Shown one piece after another: positions 25,101 to 36,258 of a stretch of 64,000 nucleotides of DNA. Both the position numbers and the translations under genes were made by a program. A model generated the notes under the pieces. It did not search any database and was not told where the DNA came from. It saw only the letters and a program-made list of their open reading frames with translations. Every line of letters starts with the position of its first letter. Position 1 is the stretch's first letter. The stretch is from assembly GCA_019155185.1 (NCBI GenBank), contig CM032800.1:17504938-17568937 (forward strand). The letters run 5' to 3'. This stretch comes from Beaufortia kweichowensis (taxonomy: Eukaryota > Chordata > Actinopteri > Cypriniformes > Gastromyzontidae).

Positions 25101-27287
25101 CCATCACTATCTGTAAGACAGCTTTCTGTGTGCGAGGTAACAAACTCTCTTTGTACATTTCTTCACTTCACATACTGTAAACATAACTTTTGTTGCAATG
25201 TCAAAAAAAAACATTTATTTGCCTGACATATAATGATTAAACTTTACCTATAGTTTTAAGATTATTTTGAGTCCATTAGATAAAAGTCCATTTAGTTTGA
25301 ATTAGCCGAGAGCAGAGAATACTATACTGCCATCAGTGTTTTAGAGCTGTCACCAATATATATCACTCACGATTTAAGACACAAATCTCAACTTTTCCTC
25401 TGCTGTTACACTAACTTATCATGATGTACACTTATGAAGAAAATAGCATGAAAAATGTTCTTACCAAATACATCATCCTGTGACTCTGCTATGTGATCAG
25501 ATACTGTTGAAGAGCCCTTTAAAAACAGAGACAAAAGGTCAACAAGCATGTTTTATATTCAAACACAGAAAAACAGACACTAATAATTCACCACTTAAAA
25601 TGAGAATAAAGAATAAGAAATAAAACTCTGCAGTAGTGTAAACGCCAGGCATAACCATGCAAAAGTTAAAAAACTAAAGTTATGAAAGCGTTTTTAAAGT
25701 GTAAACGGCACCTTAGGTATTCTGGCCATTCATTTACATGACAACAACGTTTTGGGGCCCAAAAACCAACTTGTAAAAACGAGTTTTCAAGTTTTTGAAA
25801 ACTACCATCACAGTCTCTGCGTAAACCACACATACAGGAATTTGTAAAAGCTGTAACATTATGCCCACACGTATTATTCAATTCACATTTATTTGTATAC
25901 CACTTTTTATGATATGTATCATTTCAAAGCAGCTTTACAGAAAAAAAGTATAATGAAAATATACAAATGAAGTAAAGTTATCAGAAGTTATTATGTCAAA
26001 GTAATGTCAATATTGCAGAAATGTACAATTGTGGGATAATACAATCACGCAGGTAATGACGGTATTTAAGAATTTAACTTTTTCATCAAATTAAAAAAGA
26101 TCATATCATTGTTACCTGCTCATTATTTCATGTCATAGCAATCACACTTGACAGTGTTGAGTTATGTTCATGCTGTCTCAGGTGACCTCACACAAATCAA
26201 CACATTTCTGCAAACTTCAGCCATTTCTATGGTAAACACGTTGATATTATGTGAATTATGTGATCATTTTATGCTTAAACCACAAGCCTTACTGAAAGAT
26301 AAACTGACAAAAAACCATGTAAACTACAAACACAATGTTTTGAGATTCATTATACATTCATTTACAAATAAATACATAACAAATTGTTTTGTACAGTTGA
26401 TTATTTTCATAAATTAACTTTTTAAAGATGGGCTTAAACGGTACAGCGCCACAAAACACATTAACACTACTGTATAGCTAACACTTCTTAAAGTGGGCAA
26501 AATAAAAAATAGCCTAATTTGACAGTTTTCTAAGTAAAAGTGTTTAATGATTTTAGCTTACTAATGTTTTACTTCTCCTTACTTACTGGTGGAATAGCTA
26601 TTCTGCAACATGAAAGGCATCTTTTGTTCTCACTGCAACCCAACTGATCTGCTCAATATACAACTATTGTGGGTGAAGCTACATGACATAGACAAAAGCA
26701 TTGTCCTATCGCTCATCCATGAGTCAAGATCTAAAAGCAGAATCAGATCATCAGAATGGCTCTTCTCTGGCCGTGTCTCTCATCCCATCATTACAGTATT
26801 CAACAGGACGGTGGCATTCAGCTCTTCACACATCCGGCATAACATTTTTGTTTGGTTTGTTTTTTGTTTGGTCTTGTAGGTCATAATTACTCTCGTGTGC
26901 GGACATTTTCCCCCAATAAAACAGCATGTTATCAACAGTTTTGTAGTTAATGTAGTTTGTGGTCTTGCATTCCACACACATTTCTTAAGAATGTTCTGCC
27001 CATTTGACTCTATAAGACATGCACAAACATGACTTTTCCCACACATGTCAGTGAACAGACCCTTGGTGAATGCCTGTGTTCTGAGCATGTCTACAATTAT
27101 CCGCTCCAACATGTTATAACGACTTTTTCATAAACAGTCCCACTGTGTACTTATTACACATGCATTGAATACAAAAAAAACTATAGAAACTATAAAGTGT
27201 TCTTAAAAATTACATGACAAAAACATTTCAAAACAGACCTGTGAAACAGAAAGTGGGTCACGTTTTCCAAGATGCTGCCCCATACTC
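19173..27287 (-). CDS. mbp: Golli-type N-terminal unit of the mbp locus
   Basis: Upstream transcription unit of the MBP locus, made in oligodendrocyte precursors, neurons and lymphoid cells in mammals. Exons on the minus strand: 27287-27239 (ATG at 27283, MGQHLGKRDPLSVSQ), 25516-25465 (GSSTVSDHIAESQDDVF), and 19471 onward (GLGEADMNQNN, then GPRPHLVRLFSRDAPGRE and DNTFKDRPSESDELQTIQED). These match mammalian Golli (MGNHAGKRE, EVFGEADANQNN, RPHLIRLFSRDAPGRE). The first residues MGxH fit an N-myristoylation start. The frame ends at TAA 19175-19173, in the same exon and the same phase as the MBP ATG at 19121, and no clean internal splice that would fuse the two was found. A short exon could have been missed between 25.5 and 27.2 kb. 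Confidence 0.85.
20500..20790. promoter_or_regulatory. GC-rich unique block about 1.4-1.7 kb upstream of the MBP start
   Basis: The only GC-rich, low-repeat stretch between the shared exon and the far upstream Golli exons. It includes an AACAAT SOX-type core (agtaacaatcag at about 20565). Several short frames cross it, but none resembles a known protein. A conserved enhancer is a reasonable guess given its place upstream of MBP, but this cannot be shown without alignment. Confidence 0.3.
23041..23968. repeat. CTCACT/CTCCTCA satellite-like array in a Golli intron
   Basis: About 930 bp made almost entirely of ctcact, ctcctcact and ctccct variants. The pyrimidine-rich strand is plus. It produces a 441-residue open frame of Ser, Leu, Thr and His with no protein-like composition. 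Confidence 0.95.
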
Positions 27288-28665
27288 CTACAACAGAAGA
27301 GAAAATCTATGATCATTCAATAGCCAAACATTCTAGTGAACATACATGATCTGTGAGGATACCAACAGAGAGAAAACACAACAAACATCACTGTGGAAAA
27401 GCTTCAGTTCTGATACAGTGCACAAATCTGCTTTAGCTGGCTATACGTGATGATCGAGTCCTTCTTTGAGTTTAAACCAAAAAGTCATAATTAATATTGT
27501 AATACAACCTTTACAGAACTGATGTGGACCGTGATGTTTCATTCAGTCAGGTAAAAAGGTTGTAAACCTCCCAACAACATCCTCATTTTAGTGAACATTA
27601 TTCAAAGGTTGGCAGGCAACTTTAGATTTTTAATATCTAAAACATTTATCAGTTAACCTACAGTATCATTGTAAATGATGTAACGTAAACATAATGTTTT
27701 ATGTTATTTATCAAATATCATTCAAATGTCTCTCATATAGGAATACACGGCTATTAATGGGGTTATTTCGGCTGTGTTCTCAGTAACATATCTCTTTACA
27801 GAGATCCTATAGGCACTTCTGTAGCTCTTCATTCTCATTCTCATGGACTAGCGGTGGATCTGCACTTCATGATTATTGAAGCAACAGTGCCCTCTGCAAC
27901 ACAACACATGGAAACTTCCTACCCATTTGAAGTCTAAATATTATGACAAAATTATATGCGTTTTTGTGTGTAATTGCATTGATCAACTTATGGGGGAAAA
28001 TAATTATTGATTTAAAAAAACCCTGTTGACTAATGAGCAATGGTTTTGAATGTGCAGTATTCTGGGTCTATCATGTAACAAGCAGTGCTGATGCTAGTTA
28101 ACTAAATCTATTTAGGTCCTTTATTGAAGACAAAGCCTATGTCATATTGTCTGCTATGATTGTGTGTGTGTGTCCTGTTGGTACAATTACACAATTTTCT
28201 ACAATTCAGTTCTTATTAAGCCAAGAGTGCATTTTGTCATATTTATGGTTCATTGTAGAGACCTTATGTTATTATTCATACTATTTTAACTTCTTTTTGA
28301 GTGCCATGACGCATTATTTTTAGGTGTACCAGCTACAAAAGTAAAACAAAACATGCATTAAAAATACACTTTTGTGTTGTGATAGTTTGCCTTGAAGGTT
28401 TAAAAGGTTCAATTCAATAGTGCTGCATGGAGATGAGAACAGCACTGATCATCAGTACAGTACCAGACAAAGTTTAAATACACTGACTGACTGTTTTTAC
28501 ATTTTAGAATAGTGTTAAACTCATGAAAACCATGAAATAACACCGTTTTCAGTCTTGTTCAAATAGGAGATCTGAAAGGCTGTGTTCTTATTGCTGCTTT
28601 TCGAAATGTTAGCCTGAAATAACTCAGTTTATAACAGCTCATCATAATAAAACAGCTCGTTTGAG

Positions 28666-28698
<33 letters not shown>

Positions 28699-29278
28699 CG
28701 TGAGGTAAAAACACCTCAACACATTTCCTCATTTAACACGTCTTCCTCTCATACACTTCCCTCCTTCGACGTGTCAACAATAAACTACAAAAGATACAAA
28801 TATCTTGGTCAACTAAACTGTCATATAATAAACAATGTAAAATAATATACAAAATAATAAACCAAAAAAAGAAAGAATTCCTCACAGTTCACGCGCGCGC
28901 GTGTGAGCACGAGCCCGTGACGTAAGTGTGTCAGTATAGTCGGAATAAACAGCAAATAACTGACAAAAGCGTCAGTCTATCTGCACGACGCGTGCAAGTA
29001 ACTAAACGGCACGATTTGCAAAACTGTACGATCTCTATAACCCTGTATCCATCGCGATAGCATCCGAGTTTAACGCGTCCGGCCATATCGCGTCGCATCG
29101 CGTCGCATCGCGTCGCGTCTGTCTGAGAAGTTGTTGTAAGCTGCAAATGCGACCAAATTGTGACACGTTACATAATACATCAGCTAGTCATCGCCGAAAT
29201 AAAAGCTATGTGGTCGTTTAACACTTATGCTAAATGGATGTTAGCTGAAGCGTGTCGTGATTTGACTCGTGCACGTAC
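25517..29278 (-). other. Golli introns 1 and 2
   Basis: Apart from the exon at 27239-27287, no coding sequence seen. About 25878-25955 resembles the common fish repeat end that reads ttcacatttatttgtatac and then aaagcagctttacaga. A (GT)n tract lies at about 28669-28696. Confidence 0.5.
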
Positions 29279-29350
29279 CTGTCTGCTGAAGCGCGTGCAC
29301 TGCGCGATATTCTAATGTCGCTTTCGCCTCAGAAAAGCATCAGAATGTCA
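28885..29350 (-). promoter_or_regulatory. CpG-rich promoter region of the mbp/Golli unit
   Basis: CpG dinucleotides are dense here against an AT-rich background (cacgcgcgcgcgtgtgag near 28890, repeated tcgcgtcgca at about 29088-29119, and further CpGs to 29330). This fits a CpG-island promoter for the first Golli exon. No TATA box was assigned. Confidence 0.5.
29279..29335 (-). other. mbp: Probable non-coding first exon of the Golli transcript
   Basis: On the minus strand, GC-rich sequence ends in a strong donor (cagacag followed by gtacgtgc), with the exon's last base at 29279. It lies upstream of the exon carrying the Golli ATG (27283) and at the edge of a CpG-rich block. The start of the exon is approximate. 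Confidence 0.55.
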
Positions 29351-30960
29351 ACATTTGTGTATTGAAGCGATGAGATGTGTTGCTGTAGTTTAGCCTCTTT
29401 CAGCTGCATGTGTTTGGATTGATGATCATGTACTTCCTGTTTTTAGGTATTGTAGGGTGGGGCGTGTTAACAGTGCTCTCATTACACATGAACCTCCTCT
29501 AGACACATCAGACATGCTCTTTATTGTCCAAACAGAAAAGGTGTTTTATACAGATTGATCCTATGCTTATGTACTCTTAAATATAAAGGTGCCACAGAAG
29601 AACCATGTTTGGCTGTGTGTTTCTCTAAAGAGCATCTTCCTGTTTCATGATCAAGCTTTTTTGAAGTGGAAAAAGAAAGTAAGAAAGGTTGACCGAAACT
29701 AAATAGTTCTGTGTCATTCTATGAAGAGTTCATCTATTTGTCATTTTGGCCACTATATCTTTTTCAGTAATGAGTATAGACACAGGCTATATAGCCCACT
29801 ATACATATGTGATGGGTGGATAGGTATTGTGCTCGTGTGTTTGTGATCTTTATCCTGTTGATAGGGTACACTTTCAGTTCAAAGTGAATGAAGATCAGAT
29901 CCTCAGATGGTCTGCATCGTATGATACACGGCTCTTGTGTTGAATGTTAGCAGCAGCATCTCGATTTCAGTAATGATGACATGATTTTTTCCACTTCATC
30001 AGTCTCTATGGCTTCCTCACTTGGGGAATATTGGCACACATTACAACACAAGTATTTCATACAGGTATGTGTATGTTCTTATGTATGCTTTTATGCATAC
30101 CTGTCTGCCCTGGTCATACCCCTAAGTCATCACACGAGGGAGCCAAATAGACTTTATGTCACACATTTCTGAATGTTTCATATGTGGATCATCCTTGTGG
30201 TAGATGGGATAAAGAGGTGAATGAGTACATCAAGCACTGGCATGTGAGGGGGAAGATCTTGAATAATGTTTTATAGAAAACACACTGTTTTCTAAACACT
30301 ACACTATGGGCACTCTCCATAGGGTTTATACTGTACAAACTGTGTACTGTATGGTGTCATTCTCACCCTAACCCATCAACCTCACACAAACCTTTCTGCA
30401 GTTTTACCTTTTCAAATAAAACATCCTTTAGTCTGTTTAATAACACATTTGAATTGTGGGGATTACTGAATAGTCATAATGTAGGTGGTTAAGAATTTTA
30501 CCATAATTAATTAGAAACCTGTTCACACACCTACACACCTACATATATAACAGCAGAGATGGAGATGTTTTGTCAGGAGTGAAGACAACAGGAACATCAT
30601 TGTAATATGTACATGTCGTGCAGGTACCACGACTCTTTCCACTGCAAATAACATAACCTCAAATGCCCTGAAACAAGACAGAAAATGCAAAATAGACCCT
30701 AGTTAAGCTCGTCTTAATGGCTGTGCACTATTTTAAACTTTATTATTTAATTTTGTATTTGTCTAAAAAAGTCCTCTTTTAAAGGGGGGCAGCATGGATG
30801 TTTTTTATTTTGTTTTGTTTTGTGTGATGATAATATTTACAAAATATACAAAAGTTTTTTGCGGTAAAAATAAGCAATTTATGATCTTCTTCCACAATGT
30901 TATCAAGTCACTGTCTCAAAATATCAGATTAAGTGCCTGCCTTTAGCAGTCTCACTTCTC
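29336..30960. other. Intergenic, no feature seen
   Basis: AT-rich sequence upstream of mbp. The short open frames do not resemble proteins. The last part belongs to an older repeat that surrounds the element at 31013-33810. Confidence 0.45.
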
Positions 30961-32534
30961 ACAGCTACACTTCACTATATGATCACAGTTTCAGTATCAA
31001 ACGGTCTTTTAAAGGGGTCATATTATGCCTTTTCACTTTATTAACTTTAGTTAGTGTGTAATGTTGCAGTTTGAGTATAAAAAAGATTTACTGCAAAGGG
31101 AGATATTCTCTTTTTTAGAAATCACTTTTTAAGGACTACAGAAAATGACTGAATGGAACCCTTTATTTGCCGGGTTTACTATATCACAATCCTCAGGATC
31201 TGAAGAACCTTTGCCCCCAGGAATATACAGAAAATGGCCTCATTAATCGAGAGGGAGAGCCGTTGTAGTAAAGTGTTGTTGTAACAAACATATGTGACAA
31301 AGTGCTCATTCTAACATACATTTATATCCTAAAAACGAATCCTGCTTTACTGATGCAAACCCAGTGATTTTAGATCATTGTTTGACTGTAAGTCAGTGAT
31401 GCCCTCTGGTGGTTGGGAATCGTAAGATGGTGGCTGGTACACTTTCAGCAGCTTCATGCTTCCCCCACAGGATAAACAGTCCACGTGCTATCCAGTCATA
31501 CAGTATATAGGCTGGTCCAGAGATGTTTTCATTTTAGCACTTCCAGAGTATTTTGTAATAGGTTTTTGGTTAAATGCCTGAAATAAGGTCTACGGTTAAC
31601 AAACGCTCTAAATATGTTCACGTTTTATTCTACAGCATAAATCATACCAGTAAATAATCTGTTGGTGCTTTTTAAAGTTTCCCACCTTATTTTTGGTGTA
31701 AATATGAGCGTCACCATCTTGATCTGTTTGTGTTAAGACTTCCGGTGATCCACTAAATCTATGACATCTGAGTGAGACGAGTGTGAAGTTCTGACTGGCT
31801 AGATCTAAATGTACAGGTTTAATGTGTGCAGTTAGAGATTGCCATAATAACTGATACAAACAGCAAACATTTAGACAAACATCAGAGCTGAATGTGGATG
31901 TATGGCACTTTATTATCTGTATCCACCTCAGAAGGAGGAAGAATCTCGTTGGCTTTGGTTTAAAGCTTTAAACTTAAATCATCCACCACAACACCCGTAT
32001 GTTTGTTCATTCCACCGACAGATCATCATCTTTCACTGAAAAGTGGTTGGGCTATTATGCTCCAAAATACTAAATAAATAAATATATCTTCATATGATAT
32101 ATCAGGCCACTTCTTCATTTCATCCTCACATTGTGTTTTACATCGCGGGTGTGGAAAATACTTTTCGCCTAATGTCGTTTTATGCCTGACGCCACAGCAT
32201 TGTTTTCCACCAGCCGGCTATTAAATAGGAAGTCTTGAAACAAAAAGAAAATGTCACATCGTTTACTTCCGCATTCAAAAAATAAGGTGGATACCGTGTC
32301 TTAAAAACGGTGGTTGCTAATAAGTTGCTAAAATGGATTACAGTTATGGGGTCATAAGCCCCCCATACATTTTTTGGCAAATTGGCAAATGGTGTGCAAA
32401 TACAGTACACAATCAAACATAATACAATATAACATGATCTTTAAAGTTTATTTAGGGCACAATTATCAAGCAAGTTTGAGGAAGCTTGGTGGTGGTGACT
32501 TTAAATCCGTGACCGTGGTGTAGTCCGTTTATAG

Positions 32535-33390
32535 CAGGGGTCCCCAAACTACGGCCCGCCCCCACATTTTGACTGGCCCTCCGAACAATGCCAGAGACTG
32601 TTACGGTGCTGGGTCAGATCAGACAGAACAGACGAGGATAAATTCCAATAAGTCTTTCTACTGAACTTGAAGCACAAATATTTCCAGAGAACAGGTAACA
32701 AGAACAGAGAATATCCAGAGAATTTAGCAAGGCATCTCAGAGTAGCAGATAACAGGAACAGATTATATCCAGAGAATTTACCAGACTGGCACAAAAACCC
32801 ACACAACCAAACTAAACAACAATACCCGACAAAATGAACACAGAACACAGACTATAAATAATACAACCAATAAACACTTAATGATATAAAACAGGTGCGG
32901 GTGATGACAAAATGACTAGTGCAAACAGGATTACAAATACTAAACAGGTGCGCTGGTGCAAAGCAATATGGGAAGTGAAGTCCTTTTAGTAAGCTGGGGA
33001 AAGTGACCGGGTGACGTGATGGGGGAATCCGATGCTGAAGGCATCGGCTCCGTGACAGAGACATACTTTGAAAATTTAATTTTAAAATTTTAATCATATC
33101 TGTATTTGATTATAAAGGGTGGCTTTCAAACTAAAATTTCCCTTGATTATTAACTAAATATTAACATAGCCTAGCTTAATTATTTGGTAGATTCACCTAC
33201 CAATAGAATCGCACATTCAATAAATGTTTCATCTTGATCGAGCAAGTATAATAAATACATTTAAAATCATAATAGAAACTCCACAATAATAGTCACTCTG
33301 GCCCATGTAATTTTCTGTGACCGGCCCGGCCCCCCATTAAAGAAAGGAACAATAATGTGGCCCTCACAGAAAAAAGTTTGGGGACCCCTG
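32535..33390. mobile_element. hAT-type non-autonomous element
   Basis: Inverted termini caggggtccccaaact and agtttggggacccctg, with the perfect 8-bp target duplication gtttatag at 32527-32534 and 33391-33398. This is diagnostic of hAT transposition. The element is 856 bp, of which 464 bp is an inserted solo LTR plus its duplicated target, leaving a MITE of about 390 bp. Confidence 0.92.
32599..33057. mobile_element. Solo LTR inside the hAT element
   Basis: A 459-bp segment starting tgttacgg and ending ccgtgaca (TG...CA), flanked by the 5-bp duplication gagac (32594-32598 and 33058-33062). These are the marks of an LTR retrotransposon reduced to one LTR by recombination. No internal coding sequence is present. 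A Gypsy-type origin is plausible but unproven. Confidence 0.85.
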
Positions 33391-33813
33391 GTTTATAGCA
33401 TACAGTTAGCTTTTTATATCTGACAATTGTAGGCTTTAAAATGTACATGTTGTGTTATCTTGTAAAGATGATCTTCCTAGACAAAAAAAGTCTGTGGGGA
33501 AAAGGCACAAGGCTTTCGGTGGAGGAAAACAGTGCGGCACTAACTTCCGGGTTGGCCTACAAACTTACGTCATCTCTGGACAACTCTATATATACAGATA
33601 AGTGGTTTCAACACACACTTTAAGCTGATGACTAATCAAAATAGTCTGGGCCAGCTTGAACAATCAAAGCGCTTCGAAGAGACTGGAAGAAATCAGAGCG
33701 TTTGACTGCAAATATATTGAACATAAATATTGAACATAAATTAAACATAAAAACCTATTCTACTACACGTCAATATAAGGACTTTGCAAAAGGGCATAAT
33801 ATGACCCTTCTAA

Positions 33814-35289
33814 GCACATCCTGTGTTTATTCGTGTCACAATCACATGAATACAACAAATAAAGGTTTAAACCACTAAAAGAAGCATATAAATGAATAAA
33901 CGTGAACCTCCGGGAACCCCCTGTCTGTGGTGTGTGTCCCCTGTGGAAGGTGCCGGGAGACATGCCTTACGTTACTATATGTGTGTGTGACAAAGCTGTG
34001 TACAGTATATGTTTGTGGGATTGCTACCGAGCTAAAAGATGGTGTGCTTTATTTGCACTGAACAACATGCTAAGAAAGCTGAGCATCTCTTCAGAATGTT
34101 GCTAGTATAACATTTATGTAAATGTATTTGCTGTGATGAGAATAAAGAGAGAGATGTGCTGATGTTACTGTACCTCAGCACAGTGAAGACAAGTGAGACT
34201 GTTCAAAGCAGGAGATGCATTATAACAGTCATCATGTTCATCTGCACCACACCTTAACCATGATGAAATATGATGCCTGTACAGGTCAGACTGGTTATAT
34301 TAAAGTTTATGGTAGCTATAGTGACACAAAAGTACCTCCAGATTTGACTTATCACAGGCCGTCAGTAGACCTTGTAGATTCATTATCTCTTGGCCACCTG
34401 CTTACATTATCCAGGCAAGTAGATTTTCTGCAACAGGAATGTTCACAATGTAGCTATATACATTTTTTATAGATTATATAAAATTTTATTAAGTGACAAT
34501 CCAAAGTGACTTAGAAATGAGGACAAGCATTTACCAAGCAAAAGGTAACCATATTCTTCCCTGCCATCGTTACACATATCTGTTATCTATATGAAGTCTT
34601 ATCTGACAATATCTGTGTTAAGTGACATTACTGTCTGAAATGATCAGGGATTTGAAACCAAAATAGGTCATTCATCAAGCAGAGGATATTAAGCTGAACC
34701 ATATCTTCAGGCTTATGTGTGCAATAACTCGCAATCTATTATCTAAACAAATTCATTCAACTTTATTGAGGTTATATCTCATAAGTCTCACATCTGTGCT
34801 ACTGTTAATATATTAGCTTTGTTTCCCCACACAGATATTGCTTTTTACTTTGTGCATTACCAAGTATCTTACTGCAGTTTTTTTAGAGTTTCATTATTTA
34901 CTAAATCTTTGTGTTTTTAATAAAGCAGTTCGAACAGGAATGTAATAAGTACTTAAAGCTTAACTTTAAATGAGCAAGTAGAATGAGGTATATGCATTTC
35001 CCCCACAATATTACATCAATTCAGTCAGTCAAACAAATGATTGAAATATGTCATTTTTCTTATGGTGTTTTCAACTTCATTAATAGACTCTGTTTTAAAG
35101 AGAATCAAAATATTTGCATGTAAAAAGCCAACAATTTCTGTTGTTTTATAGTATATACATTATATAGTGTATACTTTTTGGGTTTATTTGAATGATGAAA
35201 AAAAAATGCAATGGCTTATTAATAATGCATTCATGAGTGTTTTGTTGAGGATTTCCCTTCACTTCCTTTTTATTAAACAAACACACACG

Positions 35290-35328
<39 letters not shown>

Positions 35329-35330
35329 AC
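33814..35330. other. Spacer upstream of arhgef2
   Basis: Begins with the right flank of the older repeat (homologous to about 4930-5020). The rest is AT-rich, ending in a (CA)n tract at about 35281-35330. No gene recognised. Confidence 0.5.
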
Positions 35331-35660
35331 ACCATGTGGCGCGTCCTACTGTAGTCTGTAGTGTGGCAGCTGCGAGGGGCAGAGTCGCTCAGCGCTTGCC
35401 AACTCTGATAGGTTAAGCAGCTGTCAGTCAGATAAATTCTCAGCTGTGATTGGTTGAAAGTCTGACTGGGGTCAGCATCACACAGAGTTTCCTGTAAAAA
35501 CACGCTTTATTAAACGCACTGTTCACTGGAGACAGAAGAATAAAGCTTTTATCTGCATTCATCACTTCTGACTTGACGCTTTCTCACTGGATACGCTTGA
35601 AATACGTGGATTTTAAACCGCCGGCTCCTCTTGGCGGAGCTGCTTTTGTGTTTCGTCAGT
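35331..35660 (+). promoter_or_regulatory. Probable arhgef2 promoter and 5' UTR
   Basis: CG-containing, less AT-rich sequence between a CA microsatellite and the arhgef2 ATG. The start at 35661 (atgtcccgtctctcg) was chosen because it matches the MSR start of vertebrate ARHGEF2. An in-frame upstream extension would need a TTG start and was rejected. No TATA box or transcription start was assigned. Confidence 0.5.
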
Positions 35661-35879
35661 ATGTCCCGTCTCTCGGACCCGTTACCGAAAACACGCCAGG
35701 ACAGAATGAAAGACACGAACCATAAGGTGAGTTATAACGGGGTTATAACGCGGTTTAACGCTTTTCCTGTCCTACTGTCTCGGTTTTGTTCTTTTATGCA
35801 CAATGTTAATAGAACAGCATATAAGAAAGAGAACGATGAACACAATGAATGACTCTTTACACCAGTGTGTTGTCAAGGG

Positions 35880-35915
<36 letters not shown>

Positions 35916-36177
35916 AGCGGTCTTGCTCAGTGTATTTCTTAGTAGATTATATAAACAAAATAAATGACGTGTACACATGTGTGTGTTTGTGTGCAGTTTA
36001 TATTCTGGTGATGTGGTGTCTATTGTGCGGTTGTATGAACACGTTGTTGAGCGCTGAATGGAGTCAGTGCTGGCGGGGGGGGGGAGGGAAATACAAAGCC
36101 ACACTGCAGCGCGCGCGCGCTCTCGCCACTGCTGCATTAGCGCGCGCACACACACATTCACCTCATCTAGTTACTTA

Positions 36178-36258
<81 letters not shown>

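Larger units (their letters stand above)
19560..25464 (-). other. Golli intron, upstream region of classic MBP
   Basis: Contains the presumed classic MBP promoter and enhancer region directly upstream of the shared exon, a GC-richer block at about 20500-20790, a short (GAAT)n tract at about 21062-21081, and the long CTCACT array at 23041-23968. No Golli exon was found here. Confidence 0.5.
31013..33810. mobile_element. DNA element with TAA target duplication, non-autonomous, host to nested insertions
   Basis: Termini are inverted: aggggtcatattatgcc at the left and ggcataatatgaccctt (gggcataatatgacccttc) at the right. It is flanked by TAA on both sides (31010-31012 and 33811-33813). The older repeat on either side is continuous at 4911-4928 with a single TAA, so the borders are supported by an empty site. 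Total 2798 bp, or about 1.9 kb without the hAT insertion. No transposase frame remains. TAA duplication suggests a PIF/Harbinger-like mechanism; the family was not confirmed. Confidence 0.75.

Noticed and set aside
35631..35660. Upstream extension of the arhgef2 reading frame
   Set aside because: It would begin at a non-ATG codon; the ATG at 35661 matches the family's N-terminus.
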